Source: Isoetes taiwanensis (lineage: Eukaryota > Streptophyta > Lycopodiopsida > Isoetales > Isoetaceae). Taken from it: a stretch of DNA of 64,000 nt. This document shows positions 22,245 through 35,900 of the stretch, in pieces (position 1 is the first letter of the stretch; the number at the start of each line of letters is the position of its first letter). The notes under the pieces were generated by a model, which was given only the letters and a program-made list of their open reading frames with translations, was not told where the DNA came from and ran no database searches. The stretch spans positions 22,287,569 through 22,351,568 of the forward strand of contig JAJEKV010000003.1 in NCBI GenBank assembly GCA_021234155.1, read 5' to 3'. The position numbers and the translations under genes are program-made.

Positions 22245-23440
22245 AAGCATTGGAAAGGCCTTAAGTTTTGTCAAATCTGTCTAGGATAAGGATCCCACCC
22301 TTTTAAATAGTTTTCATTATATAGTTGTCCACACAATACTTTTGAAAAGCTTGCCAGAGCATTACCATGGCTCAAAAGTGTTACCAATTTTTCTGGATTC
22401 TTCAATATAGCTTGGATTATATTGAATAAGTTATATGATGTTTTCTTTTTTTTTTTGTTATCGTTTCATATTGGCATGTCAAAAATATCCTTTTTTGCTG
22501 ATTTGATGTTGTCACTTGCCTGCAATTGCTTTGGATGACTACTATGCCAATATGCAGACGATAACATGAAGTATATACAACCAAAAGTATTTGCAGGTTG
22601 AAATGCTTCACTGGATGGCTGCTACAACTGTCTATGAATGGTCCATTCTGCTGGATCTTCTGTCCTGTATGGCTATGCAAACCATTGTACCCTTGTAAAT
22701 GCTTAACTGCAGAGAGCACAGACTTATTTATCCTATAAAAGCATAATCCAGCTAGTCTCTTCAACTAAAACTGAAGCACCCGCCATACCTATATGCCACG
22801 GACATGCACAACTCAAAGAAGACAATGGTTTGGCTGTGTCTCCTCAGTTACAGTTTCAGTCCATTTGTTTCCAGTGAAACTGCTACAGAAATTTGTACTT
22901 TACCATGGTTCTAGCCAATTATGAGGCAATTGGAAGATCCCTGAACAAGCATCTTTTGTTATCTCTGCTGATGTTCTTATTGTTGTGGTGTATAACGAGT
23001 TGTCTGGAGCTTCTGCCCAGATCACTGTGATAATTGGAATGTGTGAAACAAAAATACTGGTGTTGAGGCTTTTAAACGGCTATGTTTTTGCAATTTGAAT
23101 CCCAAAGGGGTAATTCGAGAAAGAATCAAACTACTTCTTCATGCATAAGCACAAAGTAAAATACTTGAAATCAATACTTAAACTAAATAGAACTGCCTTT
23201 TTTGAAGGCCAAGAATTGCATCTCCATTAGAAGGTACACTTGCCATTGCTGAATTTCAGCTTGATCATCTCTTCTGCAAAGAGAGTATGTGCAAGCTTTC
23301 ATGTTCTAAGGTCTAGAAGAAGTAGAATTGCTAGAAACATCATGCTACATAATTTTCCATTTAACTAAATATTTTATACTATAATCTTTGCTTGAAGGAT
23401 ACTAGCATGTTAAGATGAAGGCACTTATTTGAGCACGTGG
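22245..23440. other. Interior of the Helentron-like element without a recognised gene
   Basis: AT-rich. A + frame near 22930-23030 reads FVISADVLIVVVYNELSGAS, which I do not recognise. It may be another captured fragment. Confidence 0.4.
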
Positions 23441-23449
23441 CTTTGAATG

Positions 23450-24072
<623 letters not shown>

Positions 24073-25655
24073 TAAACAAATATAAATAGATTTTGTTCCA
24101 AAGTTCAGGGCTATGGTTTTGAATTGGTTGTCAAAACCTTTGAACTATGATTTATGCCACTTCACCCTCCGGCCATGGAGGGCAACCCTCCGTGCGCAGC
24201 ACCTTGTTTCCATATTACATTCTGGCAAATGTCCCTAGCCCAACCCTTATTTGCAAATTCTTATGCTCCCTCACTTCATTTACCAAATGTGCCTAATTAC
24301 CCATGCCACCCAAGTATCCCCCATGGAATATTCCAGTCATGGTATCTACCTAGCATATACCCCAAATTATTAGGGTTGCTATAGACCCAAATGACTTCAT
24401 AATTATTTTTTGATCTCTATTGAACCATGGCCTAGCTTTTCAAAATAGCTAAATATAGCATATTCTTGATTTATACCCCCCAAAATACGGCCACCGTATC
24501 GCGCCAACTCTGGAAAAATACAGTTGAAGAACCCTAAACTTAGAAACTTACTCGAATCACGCCGGAATTGGGGTCTTAAGCTACAAAAACTACCTATTCT
24601 TGGATTCCCGCTCATCAGCATCCTATTAAGCCTATAATCAAGTCCTAAGATGCCAGAATCATTAAATCTAAATCTATATACCGGGGAAAACAATGACAGA
24701 AGTTTTTGAAGGCCCAAACGCATCAAACCTCAACATTGATACATGCTGAGCATGATCTGAAGACGTTCATGAAGTATCTGAGTGTTCCACAGTTCGATTT
24801 GTGAAAATTGGACTGATATTCTTGATTTGATATTATTTATTGACCTCCTAAGCTATCTTGATGATTGATCTATGATCCTAAGACTTTTATTCACCGTGTA
24901 TTACCTTCATTTCAATGAAAATTGCCTGCCAAGTATTTAAAAAGTTGACTGTCATGATCCTTTAGTATTTTTGCATCACAAACATTTTTACAGTGAAGTA
25001 TCCCTTCATTTTTTCTTGCATATGACCATTTGCACTTCCTTTCTCATCATATTTGCACCTGTGTGCACAAAAATTTCGAAAGAAATCCATCCCAAACTCA
25101 AGTTACCATTTTTTGCATTCTGTCTGATACAATTTTAGACTGATATTCACAAAACAGTGCCAAAGAAATAGTTTTAATGATCCAAACTATGATTTGATTG
25201 CGTGTCCCTCACCTTTGGGACCTATACTGCACCTTAGCTTTGGAATCTCTTCAAAATTCTATCTGCAACTCAAGTTATAAAACTCTGAGATCTGTTTGTA
25301 GTTTTGACTGATATTGACCAAAATTTGACCCAACTTTGAGATCGAATATCTTGCAGATTAAAACTCAGACTTGGTCAAGGTTTTCACCCTTGCTTGCCTA
25401 TAACTTTTCTGTACAAGTCACAATCACTTGACCTTGGAAATCAATCCACCTATGAGAGCTACATCGATTTGAGTAAGGGCTCCATATTCTAGAATTGGGA
25501 AAGGTATGAATACTTGATAACTGAGCTTTTCCCCTCAGAAATTCTTGTATAGACTGATCACCTTAAGTGATCTGGAGGTTCTAACCCCAACTTGAGTAAA
25601 AACTCAAGTTGGCTTCTTGTGTTTGACTCTCTAGCCAGGTTGGGGATCAACATCT

Positions 25656-25674
25656 TGGAGGTTCTACCGAGATC
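25656..25674 (+). other. Primer-binding site, probably tRNA-Gln type
   Basis: Three bases after the LTR end, TGGAGGTTCTACCGAGATC would pair with a tRNA 3' end GATCTCGGTAGAACCTCCA. The implied acceptor strand TAGAACC pairs with a 5' GGTTCTA, which I recall as the start of plant tRNA-Gln. The primer identity is from memory; the position is as expected for a PBS. Confidence 0.7.
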
Positions 25675-25693
25675 TTTCTGGATTTCAGAACTC

Positions 25694-27247
25694 ATGGCTT
25701 CAAAGCAAAAATTTCCAGTAGAACAAGAACCATTAGAAGATATTGATGCATCAGATCATTGCAGAGAAAGGCCATTGAATTCAAGTTTCTCAACTAGCCT
25801 GCTTCAAAACATGCCATAACAATTTGAGTTGAATGTTCCTGTTCCTTTGCCTACTTTTGATTCCAGTATGAGTGCTAACAACTTTTTGAGAATATTTGAG
25901 AACTATTACAGGGATTATGGCTTCAAGAAGGGCTGCAAGCTCTCAGAATTTGAAAAATGTTTCAAAGAAGAAAGTGAAGCTGGTGCTTGGTTAACTTATG
26001 AAAAGTTAATGGGTACCACTTCATGGGATAAACTTGTCAAGAAGTTCCTGGACAGGTTTGGTAAGCTAGCTGCTCCAAAAGATTTGGTTAACGAGTTGCA
26101 AGGTTTCTCTATACATGCAGGTGAGAGTGTGAATCAGTACAAGGAGAGGTTTAGTACATTTATGAGCAGGTGTCAAAGAGCACAAGTCACCATCCCAACT
26201 CTGTTTTTAGTTACTGCTTTCATCAATGGTCTGGAAAGAAGACCAGATATCCAAAGGAAGTTGCTCAAGATTCAAGCTGCTGAAGGATTTGATTCTATAT
26301 ACAAAGTTTTTGCCAAAACTACTGACTTGACTCAGATGCTATCTACCTTACCTGACAAGCACCATGTTCCTCACCATAGCCATGACCCGTTTTACCCTGA
26401 TGCTACTGATGCACATTATGATCATCACCCTTCTATTCCAGTTTGTGCCATACAGAAAGAAAAGAAGAAATCTAAAGAGGAAGAAGCAAATTCTCAAGTT
26501 GCAGAGGTGAAGTCAGATCTATCTAAGGTTACTGAAGCTTTAGCAGAAATAACCAAACAATTGGTTGAACTCAAGGCTGCAAGAATAGGTGAAATTTACC
26601 CTGAATGTATTCATTGCAATAGGAATTCTCATCCATCAGAAATTTGCTATTGGCAAGTGTGTCCCAAATGTAATAGAAAAGGCCACTTTGGGAAGGAATG
26701 TCATGTTTGTTCTTTTTGCAAAGAAGTTGGCCATACTGATGCTAGGTGTGCTGTTAAGGAATGTTTTGCCAAGCAGGAAAAAGGAAAGAGACCAGAGCCT
26801 AAACCTCCTATGAGATTTGCTGAACCAAGCACCTCTATAAGGTTTATTCAAGCTACAGAAGCTCCCAAATCTGAAGAAGTTATGGTGGTGCAAACTAGAA
26901 GCATGAATGAAGCTCATGCACATGCTGAACCAAGTAGGCATTCTACTGCCAGGTCTTCACCACCTGTAGTGGAAGCACCTGCTCAAATTATAGCTCCACC
27001 CCCTCAGCAAAAATATGGTAAGAAAGATCAAGACTTTGATGAGGTTGATGTTTTGCTTAAAAATTCCAAGGTGAGTGTGGATCTTTTCACATTGCTAAAG
27101 ATTGCACCTAGCTATAGAAAAAGGGTACTGCAGCAAACTAGTGGCGAGGTATTAAATGCTTGTGTGAATTTCACTGATGCCATTAACCTTGTTCTAGCAC
27201 AGAATGAAGAAGACCCTGGTGCATTCACATGTTCAGCTACAGAATGA
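25694..27247 (+). pseudogene. Gypsy gag (capsid and nucleocapsid)
   Basis: The natural start is probably the ATG at 25694 (MASKQKFPVEQEPLEDIDAS). A TAA at 25817 interrupts the frame, and it is then open from 25829 for 472 codons. The first part is a retrotransposon-gag capsid fold (FLDRFGKLAAPKDLVNELQG, GESVNQYKERFSTFMSRC). It is followed near residues 255-310 of the later frame by three Cys/His clusters (CIHCNRNSHPSEIC, CPKCNRKGHFGKEC, CSFCKEVGHTDARC), which are nucleic-acid-binding zinc knuckles. A linker rich in Pro and Ala leads towards protease. The protein would assemble the particle that packages element RNA. A 40-bp duplication at its end shifts the frame into pol. Confidence 0.9.
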
Positions 27248-27280
27248 AGAAGACCCTGGTGCATTCACATGTTCAGCTAC
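27201..27280 (+). repeat. 40-bp tandem duplication breaking gag-pol
   Basis: AGAATGAAGAAGACCCTGGT and the following 20 bases occur twice in a row. Removing one copy in thought would leave gag and protease in one frame, so the element was probably a single-polyprotein type. Confidence 0.93.
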
Positions 27281-28940
27281 TTTAGGAGGTTATACTTTCT
27301 CAAACGTGTTACTTGATGGGGGATCCCCCCTAAATATTATGCCATATCATATTATGAAAAAGTGTGGTTTCGAGGTGGATAAGAAAGCTTCTATACTATT
27401 GAGATCTTTTTATAATGCTAAGATCACCCCTATTGGTGTGGTAACTAAAGTGCCTGTCAATACAGAGGGCATAACTGTAGCTGCTAATTTTATTGTGGTA
27501 GCTTTTGAAGACATAAGGGATGAATCTGATATCTATGATTTACTTTTAGGAAGAAGGTGGTTAGCCACTGTGGATGCTAGACCAGTCTGGTCTCAAGGGA
27601 GGTGTACCATCTCCAATGGCTCTCAAACTGCTACAATCTATAATCAAGATGAAGAGGTAAACTTTATCAAAGAAATGCTAATTGAAGAACCTTTGGGATT
27701 TTATAGAATAAAAAATACAAGACCAAGGAAGTGTGAAATGGTTCCTCTCATTATGGAATGTGCACTCCCCAGCAAACAAGGGCCATCAGGATTCTTATGG
27801 TTTGATGGAGGTATTTCTAAAAAACTAAATATTGCATCATCTGCTGCTATTCTGAAAGATTCCTCTCATAAACTTTTAGCTAAAGTAGGGAGAATCTTCC
27901 CCCAAATTACATCTAATGTAGCAGAATATAAGGCTTTAATTGCAGGTCTTCAGGAAGCCAAAGCTATGGATATTGCCAACATTCACATTTTTGGTGATTC
28001 ACAATTAATTTGTAGACAAGTTTCAGGAGACTACCAAACAAAAAATGCAGATATGGAGCTCTTAAAAAACCAAGTAATGGGAGTACTTTCGAGTTTTGCT
28101 ACTCACATACCAAGAGAGAAAAATGTGGAAGTTGATGCCCTATGCAGAGAAACTCTTATGTCACACCTAACTGAGGGAGCTATTCCAGAGGAAGACCTTG
28201 ATGCTAGTGAGGTAAAGGCTCTTTGTCCTATTCTAACCATTAATGCATCAGAGGAAAAGGATACTGAAGAGATTACCATCACAAAAAATGGTAAGACTAT
28301 AACCTTGTTTGTTGGAGATCTAATTGAATACCAAAATAGGGAGAATATACAAATGTTCTTTGAAGAAAGGAAAGATGTGTTTGCTTGGGATTATTCTAAG
28401 CTTACTGGTATTAAAGCTGAGGTATGCCAATTTGAAATCAAGATTAAGGAGGGATGTAAACCTGTTTTTCAAAAACTGAGAGGAATTAATGCTTCATTGA
28501 TGGGATTGATTAAAGATGAGTTGGATAAAATGCTAGATGCAGGTGTTATTATTGAAATCATTAATCCAGAATGGGTGTCTTGCATTGTACCTGTAGAGAA
28601 AAAAAGTGGTGCCTTAAGGATCTGCATTGATTATCGAGATCTTAACAAAGCTACCATCAAGGACTGCTATCCCTTGCCTTTTTTAGAAGAAATTTTATAT
28701 GCTGTAGCAGGCAAGAGGTGTACTCATTTCTAGATGGATTTTCAGGATTTAATCAAATTGGCATTAAGGAAGAAGACCAATCCAAGACCTCTTTTATTAC
28801 CCCTTGGGGAACTTATGCAATGAAGAGAATGCCTTTTGGACTAATGAATGCACCTGCTACTTTCCAAAGAGCTATGGATGTTATTTTTAGGCCTATGTTT
28901 CCCCAAGAATTCAGAGTTTATTTGGATGACCTTTGCTTAG
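27281..28940 (+). pseudogene. Gypsy pol, first part: protease, extra RNase H, RT N-terminal half
   Basis: Order of domains: aspartic protease (VLLDGGSPLNIMP, about 27300-27580), then an RNase H of the plant/archaeal type (WFDGGISKKL, NVAEYKALIAGLQEA, IFGDSQLICRQVSGDY, EVDALCRETL, about 27790-28155), then reverse transcriptase (WVSCIVPVEKKSGALRICID, YRDLNKATIKDCYPLPFLEE, SFLDGFSGFNQI, RMPFGLMNAPATFQRAMD, VYLDD). All four D-E-D-D residues of the extra RNase H are present. The conventional RNase H follows RT in the other half at about 49100. A one-base loss near 28715 puts the last RT segment in another frame. The sequence leaves the RT family right after YLDD at the inversion breakpoint. Confidence 0.9.
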
Positions 28941-28942
28941 GA

Positions 28943-31440
28943 TCTCACCCTGCTTAAAATTTTGAACTTCCAATCATATATGGCCCCTCAACACCAACAC
29001 GCAACGTTGTAGAATCACATTGGTTATATCTGAAAGAACAAAAGAGAGATTATTTGGCATGCTAGTAATTTAAAAGACCGTAAAGATACATCATTTATTC
29101 ATCATCTAGGCATCCTCCTAATCTGGGCTGATGTGATAAGCCCTTGCTTGGATTATCTTTTGTCTGTTCCAATAGGAAAATTTCTCATCAAAGCATGAGT
29201 GACTGCTAACAAGCTCCTATGCATGCTGAACCTTCATGTTGAGAGCTTCTTTTCTAATATTCATCATGAGAATGATCATCAGAAATATAATCTCCTAGTT
29301 TCTGTGAAGATGAGAAGTAATAAAAGTTCTAACGTAGAACACACAAATACGGAAGGCAAATTTTTTGCAAACAAACTTCCTACTTTATAACCTATACTAG
29401 AAAAAGTGCCCAGCGTTGCTGGGCTTTTCATTAAGCATAAATTGAAGGCAAATGCTGGATTAGTATTAAAAGAGTAAGGAATGTTAATGTTGGAATTTGT
29501 GCAAATGTTTCTGAGCCTGGATTATATGCAAATGTTTCTGAGCCTGGATTATGTCAAAGTGCCCATAAGCTCTGGTTCAACATTTCTAATGAAAATGCAT
29601 GAAAGGATCCGTGGAACGAAGTAAATGAGTAGCTACATTGCATTCTCTCATTTCACAATGTTTAATCACTTCCCTTACGAACAGATATGAGGGCAAGGAA
29701 TGGATTTTTAGGGAGCCAACATCCAAAAAAAAAAAATGTCAAAAGCTAAGTCCTCGAAGTGCTTTCCATTTTGGTATTTTCTAGCCCTAGACCCAAGAGG
29801 TATGCTGCAACATGGGTTGTATACCACATTGTGTAAATAGGAAAGCCAAATACTGTTAAAATACAATAGATACTCTTATCTTGCCAGTGATAGTCCAATT
29901 GAAAGACCGGGATTTAAATTGCTCAGAACGAATTAGCCTATAAAGATTATGTAAAGCACATTGGGTCTGCATTTACTGCAAAATTGTTCACGTTGCGTCA
30001 AGTATTAACAATAAGAAATTCTAGTCTTTTGTTGTTTTTAAGAGGTCTAAAATGTGATTAAGCCAAACTTTTTTAGATAGCTCGCAAAAAAAATGCTTCA
30101 ATATAAGACATGATTAATAACAAAACCACGACACTTTGAAATTGTCCTCAACTTCATCTAAAATGGCAATTTGGAACAGCTATATAAAAAGCTTTTTATT
30201 AGCTAATCCATGCTCAAGGCTCATCTTCCATTCATCAGGCCCACTCTTGTTTTACAATACATTGCCTATCTGCTTCAAACATATAGATAAGTGTGTTCCC
30301 ATGGACCAAAGGATGTTTGGACAAAGATTGACAACAAAGCTCTTAGAGATTTGCCATGCCTCTTGTGGATTGTTGTAGCTAATCTTATATACATATAAAT
30401 AAACATGCTCTCCAAACCAATTGTTGTTTTGATACATCTCCCAAACTCTATACTGCGCCCATTGTTGCAAGGTTTTAGGATGTTTAAAAATGTAACTTTG
30501 CTTGCACTTATAAGCATGGTGCTAAAACTCGCAGGGTAAGGGGGCCTTCGCCATACTGAATGTAATGCACAAGCGAACTTGGTAAATAGTTGAACATTTT
30601 CCCAACTTGCACGATGTTGCCACAATCGGTCCACACATCCATAATGAAATTTGAATACACCAATCAGGTAAGCTCATTGTTTACAATCTACTTATGGATG
30701 TATCCACCCAATTTCAAGTCTCTTATATTTTGCAGGTTCTTAGAATGCTCAAATTTGTAGATTTGTTTCGCTTTTAGCTACATGCTATGGTAAAGCCTAC
30801 ACTTTAAAGTTCATGTGAACATCATGACAGTGATCATCATTGCCACTCCAAACCATAATCCCTAGTGATTCCATCTTGTGGATGATTAATTCAAGCATTA
30901 GTTCCCGCAGACGAAAGTGGAGATATGAGTCCTTGTGGATGATTAAGTCCTTGATGCAGAGTTTCCAGAGCTGAGAATCTGGAGTAATGCCTTGATATTC
31001 ACTGATTTTTACAAACAGCCAATGGCCTTCCTCAATCAGATTGGCTCGACTGCAAGCAACAAGAACTGGCTCAACCGTATAAAAATCATAGCACTAATCT
31101 GAAACCATTCACTTAAGAGATGTCTCCTTAAACAAAAAGGGCACCCTATGACTGATATGCACAACTCTATTGCTTATGCTTGCACAGACCCTTGTCCGCA
31201 CAAGGGGCCTGTCATAAACACTATATTACAAGAAGGCAATTTTAAATTAGGTAATAAGGAAACTGGATAGTGTAAAGAATCAGAACTTGGATATTAAAAT
31301 TCGAACTGTTGTATTTTACATTGCAGTGCTCTATTTCATCATCTTGCCTTGAGAGTGTAGGTTTGACCAAGTGAATGAACCCTGTGACTCAATGGATCTT
31401 GCTTCCTCTGTGCCCCTCAAACCTGTTATGCTGCTCCTGT
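28943..31440. other. No gene recognised; hairpin motif and small repeats
   Basis: AT-rich. It holds a 27-bp-period duplication at 29501-29553 and the hairpin motif at 29394. Minus frames at 30252-30634 (WAQYRVWEMYQNNNWFGEHV and others) look protein-like but I cannot assign them. Confidence 0.45.
29394..29431 (+). repeat. Conserved hairpin motif, copy 1
   Basis: TACTAGAAAAAGTGCCCAGC followed by GTTGCTGGGCTTTT contains the perfect 7-bp stem GCCCAGC-GTT-GCTGGGC. The same 33 bases occur at 49794. It is probably a mobile-element terminus. Confidence 0.8.
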
Positions 31441-31443
31441 CCA

Positions 31444-33685
31444 TTAGCAGTCCTGTTCTTGACTCTTAAGCTTCTTTGGACGGTCGCTCGCATTCTTCTT
31501 TCGTGGTGCTCTGTGGAATAAGTACAAACCACGTCCTTTGCAGACTAAGAAGTCATATAACTCATAACTAAATTCGTAGCCAGTGTATGTGAAAGAACAT
31601 GACATATGGCATAGTGGGATAACGCATGCCACTGCAATACAGGGCCCAAATATAAGTCAGATAGGATGAGTATAATGATAGAACAAATATACAAGTTCTA
31701 CCTATATTTACTTAACAGCCTGGCAAGCGCGCGTTCTAGTATAGGATCGCTCGAGTCTTGCAGCAACTTTGGCCTGACATAGGAGGCACTACCTGAAATG
31801 GCAAACTATGACTGAAATTTAATACACAGTGATGAACTAAAGGTTCTGTGATGCTTAGCAGCTAAAGCTCCAATCCCCAATTGCTAAACTTTGAAAACAT
31901 GACAACCTTATGGCAGGGATTCAAAAGACAAGGATGAAATAAAGATTCTGTGATGCCTTCGTCTAAAGTTCCCAGACCCCAAAATGTTGAACTTTGAATA
32001 TGCAATGACGTACAAAAACGTAAGCATACAAACTCCTTCAAACTTAAGAAGAAGGTTTTCTTATATGAGAGTAAATATTCAAATCAATGATTGCCGTAGA
32101 AGGTCTGTACAGAATATTCAAATCAGCTAGTCCTGTCGCCATGAGCGCCATTTAATGATGAGCTAGAAACTTAACTAAAATGCACCTTAATAAGAACGAT
32201 AGAGGTTCCCTCAGCATGGTAAATAAAAGAATTGCACCATCACATTAGAAAGGTGAGCATGCAATAGAACAAAGCAAAATCCTATATAAGAAGGCAACCA
32301 AGCAAAGAAGAGTGCAAAAGCTTCACCGTACCATCATCACGTTGTCTTTCTTGCCGCATCACACACAATAAAGAAAAAGGATAATTTCAAGCTACTGCAG
32401 ACGTCCTATCCTTCCATATATATTTAGAATGTACAACCTTGTCAAAATGAAAATGATTCATCAAGATTTTATTTACCAAGAAGCCCCGAAAATGTCTGCC
32501 ATTTTGTTTTCCTTAGATCGCCATTATCTGCCAAACTTAACCGCATATCTATGACATGCACCATGAAGAATGTCAATTCTAAAATATGCAGACCCTTTAA
32601 TAGGCATGACATCCTCAGCAGAGAGGAAACAGCTGAAGCAATTACATCGTCATGATGGTCTTCTCTTATGCCTAGGCCTAGACCACGAAATGAGCCTCCT
32701 AATGAAAATGCTATCAACGATGAGCACGATGTTGCCTGCATAAAATATCACCATCATACATTGACATCATATATAGAGCAAAAGATACAAAATAAAGTAG
32801 ACTTACCAAAATAGCCAGCTCAAAAGTGCCAATGCTTCCAGAATTATCGAGTGCAAGTGTCCTTAGTCCAGCACCCAATCTATGATCAGTGTATATATTT
32901 CCCTAATATCTCCTATACTGGATTCCACTACGGAAAAATCCCCAGGAAAATTCAGCTTATCAAGATGACTTAAAAGAATGCAGTCCAGTTGGAACCATCA
33001 ATTCCAGCTGCAACAATCAGGTTTCCTGCTGCAGCTAGCCCAATCCGAAAGCAACGTTGAAGACTTACTGATCTTGGTGCAGATCTAACATGTAGTGCAA
33101 GAGTATCTGCTACGGATGAAGTTCTGCAAACACACAAATATTACTAACTTGCAGAGAAATTACTTCTCTACATATGATTTTCAAAAATTGCATGTACAAA
33201 TAGATCACAGCATAGAATTCCATGCAAACCAAAAAAAAATAAATCTTGCTGAGTATTTTAGCAACTTACATTTTCTGACAGCCATCCAAATACAGGTATT
33301 CCAATTTCAAATCAGCCAACACACAAGCTACATCGCTATCAGAAATAGAACACACACTTAGATCAAGTGACCTAGGAGAAATCATCTCCAGTCTAATCCC
33401 TGCCAGGGCAGCCCTTTCCCATGAACCAACTGGTTGTGCAGCATATCCGCTTCTAGATAATCCATCTCCTATTGAAATTTTATTTTCTGGTTGCTGCAGC
33501 TTCAGTTGAAATGGCACATGCCCAACAAGAGAACGGAACTGACGGCAAGTACACAAGACGAACGCAATGTGCAAAGGATCCGTAATTGCAGCCAAGATCG
33601 TGATCAATAGTGCAGATGACAGATCAGTCAATTGTATACAAGAAGACCCTTCAACATGATCAAATGTACCTTCTGAACAATCCAT
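31444..33685 (-). CDS. F-box/LRR-like gene, multi-exon, probably damaged
   Basis: The first exon (33685-33270) starts MDCSEGTFDHVEG and holds an F-box-like segment (LTDLSSALLITILAAITDPL, CTCRQFRSL) and a leucine-rich segment (SLDLSVCSISDSDVACVLAD, LEYLYLDGC). It ends at a GTAAGT donor. F-box proteins recruit targets to SCF ubiquitin ligases; LRRs usually bind the target. Further exon-like pieces on -: from 33123; about 33050-32810 (LSHLDKLNFPGDFSVVES, LRTLALDNSGSIGTFELA); 32737-32480; 31794-31703 (YVRPKLLQDSSDPILERALA); and a last exon 31628-31444 ending KKLKSQEQDC. At least one frameshift near 32885 and a stop near 32970 suggest decay, unless splicing differs from my reading. Substrate unknown. 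Confidence 0.55.
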
Positions 33686-33703
33686 TTAATCTACAAAGCC
33701 GTG

Positions 33704-33988
33704 TTAAGTTACAGAATTGAGTGCATCATCGATTGACTCTCTGAACCTTCCCTCCTGAAAGTACATTTCAATAGGATTGCAGAAATGGACTTCTTGCAAC
33801 AAATGGTTCTGCCTATCTTCTGGGATAACTATAACAATGCAACCACTTGCCTCTGTGCAAAGGCAGGAATGCAAGATACGGTTTGGTTCAAACCTAAACT
33901 GCACAAGATCGTCATAGCTGCATTTGTATGTGCACCCGAGAGGCAAAAAGAACTTGGGACATCTTATGGAATGAGCAAAAATACTCAT
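33704..33988 (-). other. Open frame upstream of the F-box-like gene
   Basis: A 94-codon - frame starting MSIFAHSIRCPKFFLPLG shows no domain. It could be leader sequence of the gene that follows on -. Confidence 0.2.
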
Positions 33989-34645
33989 CGAATACTCATG
34001 CGATCAAGACCGACAACACCGAAAAGCTAAAATAGAATCGACACACCTCGGAACATAACCGCTTTGGAAAAACCACATCCCGTCCATCCATTTGATGATC
34101 AAATGCAAGAAGCTACTATGCACACCAGCGCATGTTCGGCAGAGAAAGCAATTAAGAAGCTTATTGTGCGATCCGGGCAAAATGGTTCACGCTGGTTTCT
34201 CTCTTTCTTTCTTCCTATGCATTGACGTAGAACGATGTAGAAAGGCAAAATAATAACTAACTACTTTGAACGGCTTAAAATAAAAGTTGTGAAAAAAAAA
34301 ATTAACGGCCGAGATGCCTTGCACAAACTACATTTTGCTTTTATTACTATATATAGATTGTCCTTTCTTACCTCCAATTGACGTCCGGCCATCCAACGCA
34401 CTCACAGTTTGGGTTCACAGAATAGTATATTATCCGTCGAATCTCCAAGTTAGTCTTCTAAAATGTTTTGAAGAAAATTGTTTGAAGAATATATTGATCC
34501 AAATCTGGAAATAATTGATTCAGATCCTTTTCAAGCAGGATTACCTAACATCCAGTGCCTTGTTACAAGAGTTTAACTTGACATCATCACAGATATATAA
34601 TGCGATGTTTACACAATGAAGAACTAAGAAGCACACAATGAAGAA

Positions 34646-35900
34646 CTAAGAGGCACCACTGTTTCCAACTTCCGTTTGCATCTTTTTAAGCAACCTTGCA
34701 CGCTCAGCTGCCTGACAAGCAAAACATTATTAGTTAGTAAATTAGATCTTTTTTACAACAACTAAATAAAAAAAAAGAAAAAGAATTACCTGCTGCATCT
34801 TCTCAATAACAGAATTTTTATACGACTGATATTTTGCACCTCTGATAGGGCCAGCGACAAGTGGAGCCTTGGCTTTTTCAGTTTGAATGGGACTGGGACT
34901 GTCATTGCCATCTTGTAGAGGCCTGACATGCATAACGAGCAATGGATTTTAAAGATTTCTGCAAAGCCTTTTAGTAGCACGAACCTGAATGTTTAAACAA
35001 AAATGAAACCGAATTAGTTAATAAGAACGAATAAACATGACTTATTGGTGCATCTAAAAACAAACATAAATGACAAGTTTCAAATGCTTACTGCTGCAGT
35101 GTTTGAGGCCATGACAACCAAAGCGAATCCCTTTTTCCGCTTCATAACAACATTCTCGACACCTCCAAATTCCTCGAATATCTCCTTCAGTTTTTCAGCA
35201 GTGTATCCACCATCATCACCGCCTCCAAAGCAAGTCCAAGAAACTTTTAAAATCTTATCTAGCTCTTTGGTTGTGGCAGTAACATTATTAAGAGGCCCAT
35301 CAGCCACGTTGTTGGGAATCAGTCCAGCTTCACGAAACTTTCTTGCACGATTTGCACGTATTCTGGCCATTTCTTCTTGCAACTGTTGTGCTGCAGCATC
35401 CTCTGCTACTTTCTGCTGTTTCTGCAATTCATATGCTTTTTCCCTTTCCCTCAAATCTTGCATCATTTTCTGACGCTTGGAACTATGCTGACTCTCTTTC
35501 TCCAACCTTGCCTTCTTAACCATCAACAGATCATCATAAGCCTTGCGTGCCTTCTCATCAGATAAAACTTCATAGGCACGCTGAAGTCTCGCGAATTCAT
35601 TAGCTGAAAGCACAAAAGCATGTCCCATTCATCAGCAACAATATAAAACACTTGTTTGAATAGCAGACTAGATTTATTACATAACTATTCTAAATCATCA
35701 AGAAACACGGCAATTTCGACCTTCATAGATTGAATCAATAAAGAGAACATGGAAGCCATTCATTTACCTGCAATTGGGTCATCAGGACGTTTGTCAGGAT
35801 GACATAGAAGGGCCCGGTTTCGATAGGCTTTTCGAATTTCTGCGGCCTGGGCTTTGACACCGGAATCCAATCCCAGGAGGAGGTAGAGATCTTCTTCCAT
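34646..35900 (-). CDS. DNAJC17: DnaJ homolog subfamily C member 17-like, four exons, one premature stop
   Basis: Exons on - are 35900-35768, 35603-35092, 34984-34790 and 34711-34646, all with GT...AG borders and compatible phases, total 301 codons plus stop, close to the family's usual length. Residues 1-75 are a J domain (MEEDLYLLLGLDSGVKAQAA, RKAYRNRALLCHPDKRPDDP) with intact HPD, then a long charged coiled coil, then an RRM-like domain (YTAEKLKEIFEEFGGVENVV, RKKGFALVVMASNTAA) and a C-terminal tail (KMQQAAERARLLKKMQTEVG). DNAJC17 proteins act in the nucleus with the spliceosome. Exon 3 has an in-frame TAA (34951-34949) inside the RRM, where relatives have a sense codon. The gene would then give a 226-residue product lacking the end of the RRM. 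It is the best preserved host gene in the window. Confidence 0.88.

Noticed and set aside
24403-24726. 107-codon frame, nearly the same in 45491-45814
   Set aside because: Both lie in the two LTRs of one retrotransposon. Similarity reflects LTR identity, and no domain is seen, so it is not a gene.
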